A stretch of 29,628 nucleotides of DNA, taken from the NCBI GenBank assembly GCA_045588345.1, contig JAZNDZ010000046.1:1-29628 (forward strand), written 5' to 3'. Of the stretch, positions 23,089-29,628 are shown in pieces (the first letter of the stretch is position 1; the number at the start of each line of letters is the position of its first letter). The stretch is from HGM04593 sp045588345. Its GTDB lineage: Bacteria; Bacteroidota; Bacteroidia; Bacteroidales; Bacteroidaceae. The notes below the pieces were generated by a model that saw nothing but the letters and a program-made list of their open reading frames with translations, searched no databases and was not told the DNA's origin. Both the position numbers and the translations under genes were made by a program.

Positions 23089-25242
23089 ATGAAAACTTAT
23101 CAGACTAACGAAATTAAGAACATTGCAATCGTAGGATGTTCCGGCTCTGGAAAAACCACTCTCACTGAGGCTATGCTCTTTGAGGGTGGAATTATCAAAC
23201 GTAGAGGTACAATTGAGGCTAAGAACACCGTTAGTGACTACTTCCCTGTTGAGCAGGAGTATGGCTACTCGGTGTTTTCAACTGTATTCCAGGTTGAGCA
23301 AGCCGGCAAGAAACTGAACCTTATAGATTGTCCGGGTGCCGATGACTTTGCCGGCAGTATGGTGAGTGCCATGACTGTTGCCGATTTGGCAATGATGGTA
23401 ATCAATGGTCAGTATGGTGTTGAGGTAGGTACACAGAACTGCTACCGCTACATCAAGAAAATGAAGAAGCCTATGATGTTCGTTGTAAATCAGGTCGACA
23501 ATGAGAAGTGTGACTATGATACAATCATTGAGCAGTTGCAGTCTATCTATGGTTCAAAGGTGGTTCCTGTACAGTATCCTTTGAATGCCGGTCCCGGTTT
23601 CAGCACTATCATTGACGTTCTTCTCATGAAGAAACTCACATTTACAGGCGAGGGCAAAGCCCCAATTGTTGAGGATATTCCGGCCGGTGAACTTGAGAAG
23701 GCAAAGGCTCTTCACATGGAACTTGTAGAAAAAGCAGCTGAGAATGAAGAGGGTCTTATGGACAAGTTCTTCGAGTCTGAGGAGTTGACAACTGATGAAA
23801 TCCGAATGGGTGCACGTCTTGGTCTCTCTACTGACAGTGTTTATCCTGTCCTTTGTTGCTCGGCATCTACCGATGTTGCAGTCAGCCGTTTGCTTGAGTT
23901 CCTTGCAAATGTTGCTCCTGAGATTACCGACATGCCTCAGCCGGTAAATGCAGAAGGCGAGACTGTTCCTTATGATAGCACGGCTCCGACTTCTATCTTC
24001 TTCTACAAGACATCTGTTGAACCGCATATCGGTGAGGTTAACTACTTCAAGGTAATGAGCGGTACACTCAAGGCCGGTGACGACCTTGTGAATGTTGACC
24101 GTGGTTCAAAGGAGCGCATCGCCCAGTTGTTCTGCAGCGCTGGTGCCAACCGCGTGGCTGTTGACGAACTGAAGGCCGGTGACCTCGGTTGTACTGTGAA
24201 ATTGAAGGATATAAAGATTGGCAACACCCTCAATGCAAAGGATTCTAACAATAGGTTTGCTCTTGTAAAGTATCCTGCATCAAAATATTCACGTGCTATC
24301 AAGCCTGCAAACGAGTCTGAAATAGAGAAGATGATGCAGATTCTCAACCGTATGCACGAAGAAGATCCTACATGGCGCATCGAACAGTCTAAGGAACTTC
24401 GTCAAACAATCGTTTATGGTCAGGGTGAGTTCCACTTGCGTACTCTTAAATGGCGTCTTGAGAACGTGGAGAAGATTCAGGTGAAATATGAGGAACCCAA
24501 AATTCCTTATCGCGAGACTATAACAAAGGCTGCACGTGCCGATTACCGTCACAAAAAGCAGTCGGGTGGTGCCGGTCAGTTCGGTGAGGTTCATATGATT
24601 GTAGAGCCTTATGAGGAGGGCAAGCCATTGCAGGAAGTGTATCGTTTTGGCGGTCAGGAGTTCAAAATCAATGCCAAGGGTACGGAAGAGGTTACACTTG
24701 ATTGGGGTGGCAAGCTGGTGTTCGTGAACAGTATTGTCGGTGGTAGCATTGATGCCCGCTTTATGCCGGCAATCCTCAAGGGCGTAATGGAGCGCATGGA
24801 GCGTGGTCCGCTTACCGGTTCTTATGCACGTGACGTACGCGTTATCGTTTATGACGGAAAGATGCACCCGGTTGATTCTAACGAACTTTCATTCATGCTC
24901 GCAGGCCGCAATGCATTCAGTGCTGCATTCCGTGAGGCTGGTCCAAAGATTCTTGAGCCGGTGTACGACGTAGAGGTATTCGTTCCGTCAGACAAAATGG
25001 GTGATGTCATGAGTGATATTCAGGGCCGTCGCGGTATGATTATGGGCATGGAGAGCGAGAATGGTTATGAGAAACTCTCGGCAAAGGTTCCTTTGAAGGA
25101 GATGGCTTCTTATTCTACTACTCTCAGTTCATTGACAGGCGGACGCGCATCGTTCATAATGTCTCCTTCGACATACGAACTTGTTCCTGGCGATGTGCAG
25201 AACAAACTTGTTGAGGAACTTGCTGTCAAGGACGAGGAATAA
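23089..25242 (+). CDS. fusA2: Elongation factor G paralogue EF-G2 with altered GTPase motifs
   Basis: A 717-residue EF-G with all five domains. Domain IV and V are present with the usual blocks, for example KKQSGGAGQFGEVH and the C-terminal RGMIMGMES region. The G domain departs from canonical EF-G: P-loop GCSGSGKTT (16-24), switch I EQEYGYSVFS where EQERGITIT is usual, DCPGADDF (80-87) with Ala84 for the catalytic His, and NQVD (134-137) for NKxD. This is the pattern of the Bacteroides EF-G2, which promotes translocation without GTP hydrolysis and is induced on carbon starvation and needed for gut colonisation (known for B. thetaiotaomicron). It has its own promoter, a long leader and a downstream terminator. 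Confidence 0.93.
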   Translation: MKTYQTNEIKNIAIVGCSGSGKTTLTEAMLFEGGIIKRRGTIEAKNTVSDYFPVEQEYGYSVFSTVFQVEQAGKKLNLIDCPGADDFAGSMVSAMTVADLAMMVINGQYGVEVGTQNCYRYIKKMKKPMMFVVNQVDNEKCDYDTIIEQLQSIYGSKVVPVQYPLNAGPGFSTIIDVLLMKKLTFTGEGKAPIVEDIPAGELEKAKALHMELVEKAAENEEGLMDKFFESEELTTDEIRMGARLGLSTDSVYPVLCCSASTDVAVSRLLEFLANVAPEITDMPQPVNAEGETVPYDSTAPTSIFFYKTSVEPHIGEVNYFKVMSGTLKAGDDLVNVDRGSKERIAQLFCSAGANRVAVDELKAGDLGCTVKLKDIKIGNTLNAKDSNNRFALVKYPASKYSRAIKPANESEIEKMMQILNRMHEEDPTWRIEQSKELRQTIVYGQGEFHLRTLKWRLENVEKIQVKYEEPKIPYRETITKAARADYRHKKQSGGAGQFGEVHMIVEPYEEGKPLQEVYRFGGQEFKINAKGTEEVTLDWGGKLVFVNSIVGGSIDARFMPAILKGVMERMERGPLTGSYARDVRVIVYDGKMHPVDSNELSFMLAGRNAFSAAFREAGPKILEPVYDVEVFVPSDKMGDVMSDIQGRRGMIMGMESENGYEKLSAKVPLKEMASYSTTLSSLTGGRASFIMSPSTYELVPGDVQNKLVEELAVKDEE

Positions 25243-25581
25243 TAACATTATTTTTATATTTGAAGGGAGTGACTAAAAAGTAAATATCTGTGTTACGTTT
25301 GTTTTCAAAATCCTCATTTACGCCAAGTAAACTGCGGTTTTGAAGCCTGCACAAGCCTTGAATTTTGCTTTTTATTCACATCCAACAAGAAGAGGATGAC
25401 TTTAATGGTCATCCTCTTTTTTGTTAAATGAAGTGGCGTTTTTGCTTAAATTGTCTTCTATGCTAAAAATAACTTGAGAAAATAATAACTATAAGGTCTT
25501 CTTTTGTTAATTAATAAGAAAAAAACAATAAAAATAAATTTTTGTTATAGAAACTAAGGATGTTGTCTATATATTTGCTTT
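25243..25581. other. Intergenic region fusA2 to rprX
   Basis: 339 bp without a gene. The first half is a 150-nt tail ending in the terminator at 25390-25418; it contains an exact TAnnTTTG (25255-25262) that might start a small RNA. The second half (25425-25581) is A/T-rich and should contain the rprX promoter, but no -33/-7 pair with normal spacing was found. Confidence 0.6.
25390..25424 (+). terminator. Rho-independent terminator after fusA2
   Basis: A perfect 11-bp stem, AAGAGGATGAC (25390-25400) and GTCATCCTCTT (25408-25418), with a 7-nt loop, then TTTT. It stands 148 bp beyond the fusA2 stop, an unusually long 3' tail. Confidence 0.85.
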
Positions 25582-27117
25582 ATGAAAAAGATTACAACTT
25601 GGCTTGTCGGGCTTATAATGGGCGTTTGCTGTGTGGCGTTGCTCTTCATGCAATTGTCATACATTCAGACTATGGTCAAGATGCGTGTCGAGCATTTTGA
25701 TGAAGGTGTAAAGAGAAGCCTTCATGCCGTTGCGTATAATTTTGAAATGGAAGAGATGCGGCAATACTTTTCCGATGAATTCAGGAGAGATTTCGAATAC
25801 GGTCGCATGCTTAACGAAAAGATGCTCTCAAGGCAGCATGGACACATGCAGATACCCGATGACTTCTATACTCTGTTCGAGTTCATGATGATTGACGGCC
25901 GTCCTGCTGCATATAAGGATATAAATGCTTTTATTGCCAATAAGAGGGATATGTCGGTTCAGGGGGTCAACAACCTTACTCAAGATATCATCAGAACAAA
26001 GTATAAGCATCAAAGGGATGTCTTTGACAGAATTATCTATGACATAATTATGGATGCCGGTGCAAAACCGCTGGAATCGAGAGTGAGTGCCGAAATGCTC
26101 TATGACAATCTGCGTACAGAGTTTGCCAACAGTGGAATAAATCTGCCGTTCGAGTTCCGTGTCATAAACAATACCGGCGATACAATCTTTGCCAGTGAAG
26201 GAAGTTTTGACGACGTGACATGCAGGGTGTATCGCGAGGCGTTGTTTACAAATGATGTGTTCAATCGCATATCGACCCTTGAGGTAAGTTTCCCCACATC
26301 GTACCTGAACAATTATATTTATGGTTCGGTTAAATTTATGATACCTTCTCTGTTATTCACTTTGGTTATGTTAATAACTTTTGTGATTACACTGTATATG
26401 GTTGTCCGCCACAAGAAGATAACCCAAATGAGAAATGATTTCATAAATAACATGACGCATGAGTTCAAGACTCCGATATCTACGATATCGCTTGCGGCAC
26501 AGATGTTGCAGGACCAGTCCATTGCAAAATCCCCAGAAATGTTCGGTCGTCTCTCGGGGGTCATCTCAAGCGAGTCAAAGCGTTTGCGTTTTCAGGTAGA
26601 CAAGGTATTGCAGATGTCTATGTTCGATGACAAGAATAATGCATCGTTGAAGATGAAGGAACTTGATGCAAATGAATTGGTATCTAACATCGTAAATACG
26701 TTTGCGGTCAAAGTTGAGCAGAACGGCGGGCGCATTGATTCTGTGCTTGATGCATCGGACCCGTATGTTTATGTAGACGAGATGCACTTTACTAATGTCA
26801 TTTTCAACCTGATGGACAATGCGGTAAAGTACAAGCGCTACGATGTGCCCATTTCTCTTGAAGTGCGTACGTGGAATGCCGGCGGCAAGTTTATGCTTTC
26901 TATCAAGGATAACGGAATAGGTATAAAGAAAGAACATCTTAAAAAGATATTTGACAAATTCTACAGAGTGAACACCGGTAATGTGCATAATGTCAAGGGC
27001 TTTGGTCTCGGCCTTGCCTATGTGAAGCAGATTGTGCAGGCGCATCACGGCACAATACGTGCTGAAAGTGAACTGGGTTCCGGAACGATATTTACAATTG
27101 TATTACCTTTAAAATAA
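25582..27117 (+). CDS. rprX: Membrane sensor histidine kinase RprX
   Basis: A 511-residue kinase. TM1 about 7-27, a periplasmic sensor of about 220 residues, TM2 about 252-275, then the HisKA domain with the phospho-acceptor H293 in NNMTHEFKTPIS. The ATPase domain shows the N box NVIFNLMDNAVKYK (405-418), G1 DNGIGI (443-448), F box FDKFYR and G2 GFGLGLAYV (473-481). It should autophosphorylate and pass phosphate to RprY, encoded 6 bp downstream. RprXY was named in Bacteroides fragilis from tetracycline-related regulation; the signal is not known. The fusA2-rprXY order agrees with what I recall for B. thetaiotaomicron. The start at ATG 25582 gives the expected MKK plus TM N-terminus. Confidence 0.94.
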   Translation: MKKITTWLVGLIMGVCCVALLFMQLSYIQTMVKMRVEHFDEGVKRSLHAVAYNFEMEEMRQYFSDEFRRDFEYGRMLNEKMLSRQHGHMQIPDDFYTLFEFMMIDGRPAAYKDINAFIANKRDMSVQGVNNLTQDIIRTKYKHQRDVFDRIIYDIIMDAGAKPLESRVSAEMLYDNLRTEFANSGINLPFEFRVINNTGDTIFASEGSFDDVTCRVYREALFTNDVFNRISTLEVSFPTSYLNNYIYGSVKFMIPSLLFTLVMLITFVITLYMVVRHKKITQMRNDFINNMTHEFKTPISTISLAAQMLQDQSIAKSPEMFGRLSGVISSESKRLRFQVDKVLQMSMFDDKNNASLKMKELDANELVSNIVNTFAVKVEQNGGRIDSVLDASDPYVYVDEMHFTNVIFNLMDNAVKYKRYDVPISLEVRTWNAGGKFMLSIKDNGIGIKKEHLKKIFDKFYRVNTGNVHNVKGFGLGLAYVKQIVQAHHGTIRAESELGSGTIFTIVLPLK

Positions 27118-27123
27118 AGTATT

Positions 27124-27825
27124 ATGGAAGAAAAGACAAGAATTCTATTATGTGAGGATGATGAGAATCTGGGTATGCTTCTTCGCGAATATCTGCAGGC
27201 CAAGGGTTATTATGCGGAATTGTGTCCCGATGGAGATGCCGGTTACAAAGCCTTTTTGAAGGGTAAATTCGATATTTGTGTGTTTGATGTGATGATGCCT
27301 ATAAAGGACGGTTTTACATTGGCGCAGGAAATACGTGCCGTCAATGCCGATATTCCAATCATATTCCTAACGGCGAAGACGCTGAACGAGGATATTCTTG
27401 AAGGTTTTAAGATTGGTGCCGATGATTATATTACAAAGTCTTTCAGCATGGAGGTGCTCGTAGCCCGAATTGAGACTGTGCTTCGCCGTGTACGTGGCAA
27501 GAAGAGCAAGGAGAATGCCCTTTACAAGATTGGACGCTTCCAGTTTGATACAAAAAAGCAGATTCTTTCTATCGGCGACCAGCAGACAAAGCTCACAACC
27601 AAGGAGTCTGAACTGCTGAGCCTGCTGTGTGCGCATGCCAACGAGATTCTGCAACGTGATTTTGCCCTGAAGACTGTGTGGACCGATGATAACTATTTCA
27701 ATGCCCGCAGTATGGATGTGTATATTACAAAACTCCGCAAACACTTGAAGGCAGATGATTCAATTGAAATCATTAATATTCACGGTAAGGGCTACAAACT
27801 CATTGCTCCTGAGGTTGAAGGATGA
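27124..27825 (+). CDS. rprY: OmpR-family response regulator RprY
   Basis: A 233-residue two-domain regulator. Receiver (about 5-120): acidic pocket E11, D12 and D13, phospho-acceptor D55 in VFDVMMP, T83 in FLTAK, and K105 in DDYITKSFS. The usual cis-proline after this Lys is Ser106. The C-terminal winged-helix DNA-binding domain (about 132-230) has LTTKESELLSLL, TVWTDDNYFNARSMDVYITKLRKHL and IHGKGYKL. It acts as a transcription factor activated by RprX, 6 bp upstream in the same transcript. A palindromic terminator follows. Confidence 0.95.
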   Translation: MEEKTRILLCEDDENLGMLLREYLQAKGYYAELCPDGDAGYKAFLKGKFDICVFDVMMPIKDGFTLAQEIRAVNADIPIIFLTAKTLNEDILEGFKIGADDYITKSFSMEVLVARIETVLRRVRGKKSKENALYKIGRFQFDTKKQILSIGDQQTKLTTKESELLSLLCAHANEILQRDFALKTVWTDDNYFNARSMDVYITKLRKHLKADDSIEIINIHGKGYKLIAPEVEG

Positions 27826-27845
27826 TGCAGTGTGTCGCATACAAA

Positions 27846-27880
27846 TAAAAATGGATGTCTGATTCAGACATCCATTTTTA
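27846..27880. terminator. Palindromic bidirectional terminator between rprY and the 61-aa gene
   Basis: Arms 27846-27862 and 27864-27880 are a perfect 17-bp inverted repeat with one central base. Each side ends in A-run/T-run (AAAAA and TTTTT), so it can stop transcription from both convergent genes. Confidence 0.88.
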
Positions 27881-27904
27881 TTCTGTTCTAGGCCTTGCGC
27901 TCAA

Positions 27905-28090
27905 TCAGTTGTCCTCATCGAGGCTCATTCTGCCGCCGATGATGTATGCAACCAATCCCGCAATCATGCCTGCAAAGGAACCTACATTTACTGCGTTGAT
28001 GTTATTCCAACCGCAGAAATAACTGGTTATAAGAATGATTGCTCCAATGATTATAAGAGCCAATCCTGAGTATTGAATGTACTGTCCCAT
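27905..28090 (-). CDS. Small two-TM membrane protein of unknown function (61 aa)
   Basis: A 61-residue protein with hydrophobic helices at about 8-26 (GLALIIIGAIILITSYF) and 37-52 (GSFAGMIAGLVAYIIGG), joined by a polar loop GWNNINAVNV. The C-terminus is acidic (SLDEDN). Short membrane proteins of this type with the NNINAV loop are, as I recall, conserved in Bacteroidales; no function is known. It converges on rprY and shares the palindromic terminator. Its promoter on the minus strand is unclear: TTTCTTTG about 38 bp upstream is one base off TAnnTTTG. Confidence 0.78.
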   Translation of the reverse strand: MGQYIQYSGLALIIIGAIILITSYFCGWNNINAVNVGSFAGMIAGLVAYIIGGRMSLDEDN

Positions 28091-28306
28091 AATTATATGT
28101 TGTTTATTTATTTTTTTTCTAACTGCAAAGAAACATATAATTATTCATAGAACGAAATTTTTTTTGATAAAAATAACTCAATTCTGCTTATCTTTTCTTT
28201 TCAGTTCGATTTTTCCTTGTAGTGCGGTATTGCCGTATCCCTTATTCCAATCAGCCGATTTTGATGCCTTTTGTTCCGGGCGAAGGAGAAAAAGGTTGCA
28301 TAAATC

Positions 28307-28337
28307 TTTGGCATTTAAAAAAATGTGATTATCTTTG
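28307..28337 (+). promoter_or_regulatory. Promoter of the rpsF-rpsR-rplI operon
   Basis: TTTG at 28307-28310 and TATCTTTG at 28330-28337, both exact, 19 nt apart. The start should be near 28345, giving a leader of about 40 nt with a small GTTT/AAAC hairpin. The rest of the 28091-28306 spacer is A/T-rich with no gene. Confidence 0.78.
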
Positions 28338-28384
28338 CACCCGCGTTTAGATAAACGAATGTTTAACCAATCTATTAACTAAAA

Positions 28385-28726
28385 ATGAATCAATACGAAA
28401 CCGTTTTCATTTTAACTCCCGTTTTGTCTGATTCTCAGATGAAGGAAGCGGTAGAGAAATTCAAAGGCATTCTTACAGCTGAAGGTGCTGAGATTGTCAA
28501 TGAGGAGAATTGGGGTCTTAAGAAACTTGCTTACCCCATTGAAAAGAAGACAACCGGATTTTATGTGATGCTCGAGTTTAAGGCAGATCCCAAGGTGATT
28601 GCTAAACTTGAAGTACAGTATCGTCGCGACGAGCGCATTATTCGCTCTCTGGTTGTTAAATTAGACAAGTATGCAGCAGAATATGCCGCAAAAAGAAGAA
28701 GTTTAAAAGCAAATAAGGAGGATTAA
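28385..28726 (+). CDS. rpsF: 30S ribosomal protein S6 (bS6)
   Basis: A 113-residue bS6. MNQYETVFILTPVLSDSQM begins the fold, then LKKLAYPIEKKTTGFYVMLEFKA and RDERIIRSLVVKLDKYAAEYA. It pairs with bS18 on the platform of the small subunit. It starts an operon with rpsR (3 bp gap) and rplI, the usual order. The last codons contain AAG GAG G, which also forms the Shine-Dalgarno of rpsR. Start ATG 28385, preceded by an A-rich leader without a Shine-Dalgarno site, as usual in the phylum. Confidence 0.98.
   Translation: MNQYETVFILTPVLSDSQMKEAVEKFKGILTAEGAEIVNEENWGLKKLAYPIEKKTTGFYVMLEFKADPKVIAKLEVQYRRDERIIRSLVVKLDKYAAEYAAKRRSLKANKED
28715..28721 (+). promoter_or_regulatory. Full Shine-Dalgarno site of rpsR
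   Basis: AAGGAGG with 8 nt to the rpsR ATG at 28730. It lies inside the last codons of rpsF (K, E, D). Most Bacteroidota genes lack such a site. Confidence 0.85.
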
Positions 28727-28729
28727 ATT

Positions 28730-28999
28730 ATGGCACAGACACCTTCAGAAATCAGATATTTGACACCTCCCTCGGTTGATGTCAAGAAGAAGAAGTATTG
28801 CCGTTTCAAGAAGAACGGTATCAAGTATATTGATTACAAGGATCCCGAATTCCTCAAGAAGTTCTTGAACGAGCAGGGTAAATTGCTCCCCCGTCGTATC
28901 ACCGGTACTTCATTGAAATTCCAGCGCCGCATTGCACAGGCTGTTAAGCGTGCACGCCACCTTGCTCTGCTGCCTTTTGTTACTGACATGATGAAATAA
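28730..28999 (+). CDS. rpsR: 30S ribosomal protein S18 (bS18)
   Basis: An 89-residue bS18. YCRFKKNGIKYIDYKD, then LLPRRITGTSLKFQRRIAQAVKRARHLALLPFV give the family core. It binds bS6 and 16S rRNA near the 3' end region of the small subunit. In Bacteroidota the neighbourhood of bS6, bS18 and bS21 holds the anti-Shine-Dalgarno tail in a pocket (known from Flavobacterium johnsoniae ribosomes). The gene has a full AAGGAGG site, unusual here. It is 3 bp after rpsF and 18 bp before rplI. Confidence 0.98.
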   Translation: MAQTPSEIRYLTPPSVDVKKKKYCRFKKNGIKYIDYKDPEFLKKFLNEQGKLLPRRITGTSLKFQRRIAQAVKRARHLALLPFVTDMMK

Positions 29000-29003
29000 T
29001 AAA

Positions 29004-29010
29004 AAGGAGG
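29004..29010 (+). promoter_or_regulatory. Full Shine-Dalgarno site of rplI
   Basis: AAGGAGG with 7 nt to the rplI ATG at 29018. Unlike the rpsR site it lies outside any coding sequence, so it is not explained by codon content. Confidence 0.9.
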
Positions 29011-29017
29011 GACAACT

Positions 29018-29485
29018 ATGGAATTAATACTTAAAGAAGACGTAATCAATCTTGGTTACAAAGACGATATTGTAAAAGTAAAGGACGGCTACGGTCGTAA
29101 CTATTTGATTCCCACAGGCAAGGCTGTTATTGCCACTCCTTCGGCAAAGAAAGTGCTTGCTGAGAATCTTCGTCAGCGTGCTCACAAACTCGCTAAGATT
29201 AAGGCCGAGGCCGAAGATTTGGCAAAGAAACTCGAAGCAGTTTCACTTACAATCTCAGCAAAGGTGAGCGAGACCGGTACAATCTTTGGTTCGGTGGGCG
29301 CAGCTCAAGTTGCAGAAGAACTTGCAAAATTGGGATACGAAATAGACCGCAAGATTATCTCGGTAGATGCTGTAAAGACCGTAGGTAACTACGATGCAAC
29401 AGTGAAGCTCCACAGAGAGGTTGCCGTAAAGGTTCCTTTCACCGTTGTTGCTGAGAATACCGCAGAAGAGGCTGTTGCCGAGTAA
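29018..29485 (+). CDS. rplI: 50S ribosomal protein L9 (bL9)
   Basis: A 155-residue bL9. The N-terminal domain has MELILKEDVINLGYKDDIV and VKDGYGRNYLIPTGKA. A long connecting helix (about 45-75, KKVLAENLRQRAHKLAKIKAEAEDLAKKLE) leads to the C-terminal rRNA-binding domain with GTIFGSVGAAQVAEEL. Length is normal with a short acidic tail (AENTAEEAVAE). It is the last gene of the operon and is followed 24 bp later by a very long hairpin. bL9 helps keep the reading frame. Confidence 0.98.
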   Translation: MELILKEDVINLGYKDDIVKVKDGYGRNYLIPTGKAVIATPSAKKVLAENLRQRAHKLAKIKAEAEDLAKKLEAVSLTISAKVSETGTIFGSVGAAQVAEELAKLGYEIDRKIISVDAVKTVGNYDATVKLHREVAVKVPFTVVAENTAEEAVAE

Positions 29486-29509
29486 TTAACCACAAGGTTA
29501 TTACTGTCA

Positions 29510-29569
29510 GCAATAAAAATAGAGAGTATCACACACATAAAAGTGTGTGATACTCTCTATTTTTATTGC
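29510..29569. terminator. Perfect 27-bp hairpin, probably a bidirectional terminator
   Basis: Arms 29510-29536 and 29543-29569 are exactly complementary (27 bp) with loop ATAAAA. The outer part of each arm is A/T-rich (AATAAAAATAG), giving T-runs in both directions. It follows rplI and may also end a convergent gene at the window edge. Confidence 0.85.
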
Positions 29570-29584
29570 ACAGCAGATGATTTA

Positions 29585-29628
29585 TCATGCTTTTTTATTA
29601 TCTTTGAGGTAAACCTCGAAGATAAGCC
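29585..29628 (-). CDS. Possible C-terminus of a convergent gene (partial)
   Basis: On the minus strand the frame from the window edge reads LIFEVYLKDNKKA then TGA (29587-29585). The amino-acid mix is plausible for a protein end and the bidirectional hairpin sits 15 bp past the stop. Only 14 codons are visible, so this may be chance; no family can be named. Confidence 0.35.
   Translation of the reverse strand, partial: LIFEVYLKDNKKA

Noticed and set aside
25570..25577. TATATTTG just before rprX as its promoter
   Set aside because: It would place the transcription start at about the ATG, and TTTG lies 25 nt upstream rather than 19-21.
28077..28328. An 83-residue plus-strand frame upstream of rpsF
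   Set aside because: Runs through A/T-rich spacer and antisense to the 61-residue gene; no family features, and the rpsF promoter overlaps its end.
29595..29625. A 13-bp inverted repeat near the right edge considered as a terminator
   Set aside because: No T-run follows on either strand, and the bases read as a plausible coding end on the minus strand.

Overview
This window looks like a chromosomal segment of a Bacteroidales bacterium, most likely Bacteroides- or Prevotella-like. Four lines of evidence support this. The -7 elements fit the Bacteroidota consensus TAnnTTTG with a TTTG-like -33 box. Most genes lack Shine-Dalgarno sites. The gene set is typical of the group: GldE, DUF4924, a DUF4827 lipoprotein, RprX/RprY, a GTPase-altered EF-G2, a BspA-type LRR protein and a 29-residue COX24-like basic peptide. 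The local gene order also fits (rng, HU, ssb, gldE; a tsaC to glmM run; fusA2, rprXY, then rpsF-rpsR-rplI). No tRNA, rRNA, IS element or CRISPR array was seen.

Layout. Bases 1-433 (minus) hold the N-terminal part of a secreted BspA-like leucine-rich-repeat protein. Bases 564-2732 (minus) hold HU, the COX24-like peptide and ribonuclease G, each transcript with a hairpin terminator. From about 2968 on the plus strand run ssb, gldE and a phosphopantetheinyl transferase, then a DUF308 membrane protein, a LysE-type exporter, DUF4924 and prfC. These are followed by a tight housekeeping run: tsaC, a ClC channel/transporter, fmt, rpe, comEC, nrnA, the DUF4827 lipoprotein and glmM, ending at a strong terminator at 18569-18608. 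A two-gene unit (six-TM membrane protein plus winged-helix regulator) has its own near-perfect promoter and terminator.

Bases 19860-21716 carry the one gene that looks foreign: an AT-rich, orphan, 618-residue protein with an N-terminal TIR domain (putative catalytic Glu90), an unassigned middle region, and a C-terminal region that resembles the DUF218/YdcF family. It is the best candidate here for an undescribed system, possibly NAD-directed anti-phage defence. hemW converges on it with only 18 bp between the genes.

The right part holds fusA2 (EF-G2 with altered GTPase motifs and a roughly 115-nt leader), the rprX-rprY two-component system, a small minus-strand membrane protein sharing a palindromic terminator with rprY, and the rpsF-rpsR-rplI ribosomal operon. 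rpsR and rplI carry full AAGGAGG Shine-Dalgarno sequences, unusual for this phylum. The operon ends at a perfect 27-bp hairpin, beyond which the tail of a convergent gene may begin.

Functional themes are translation and ribosome function (rng, prfC, tsaC, fmt, fusA2, rpsF/rpsR/rplI), envelope and cell-wall supply (glmM, gldE, ClC, RprXY) and DNA/RNA maintenance (HU, ssb, comEC, nrnA). Family assignments come from motif reading without database searches.
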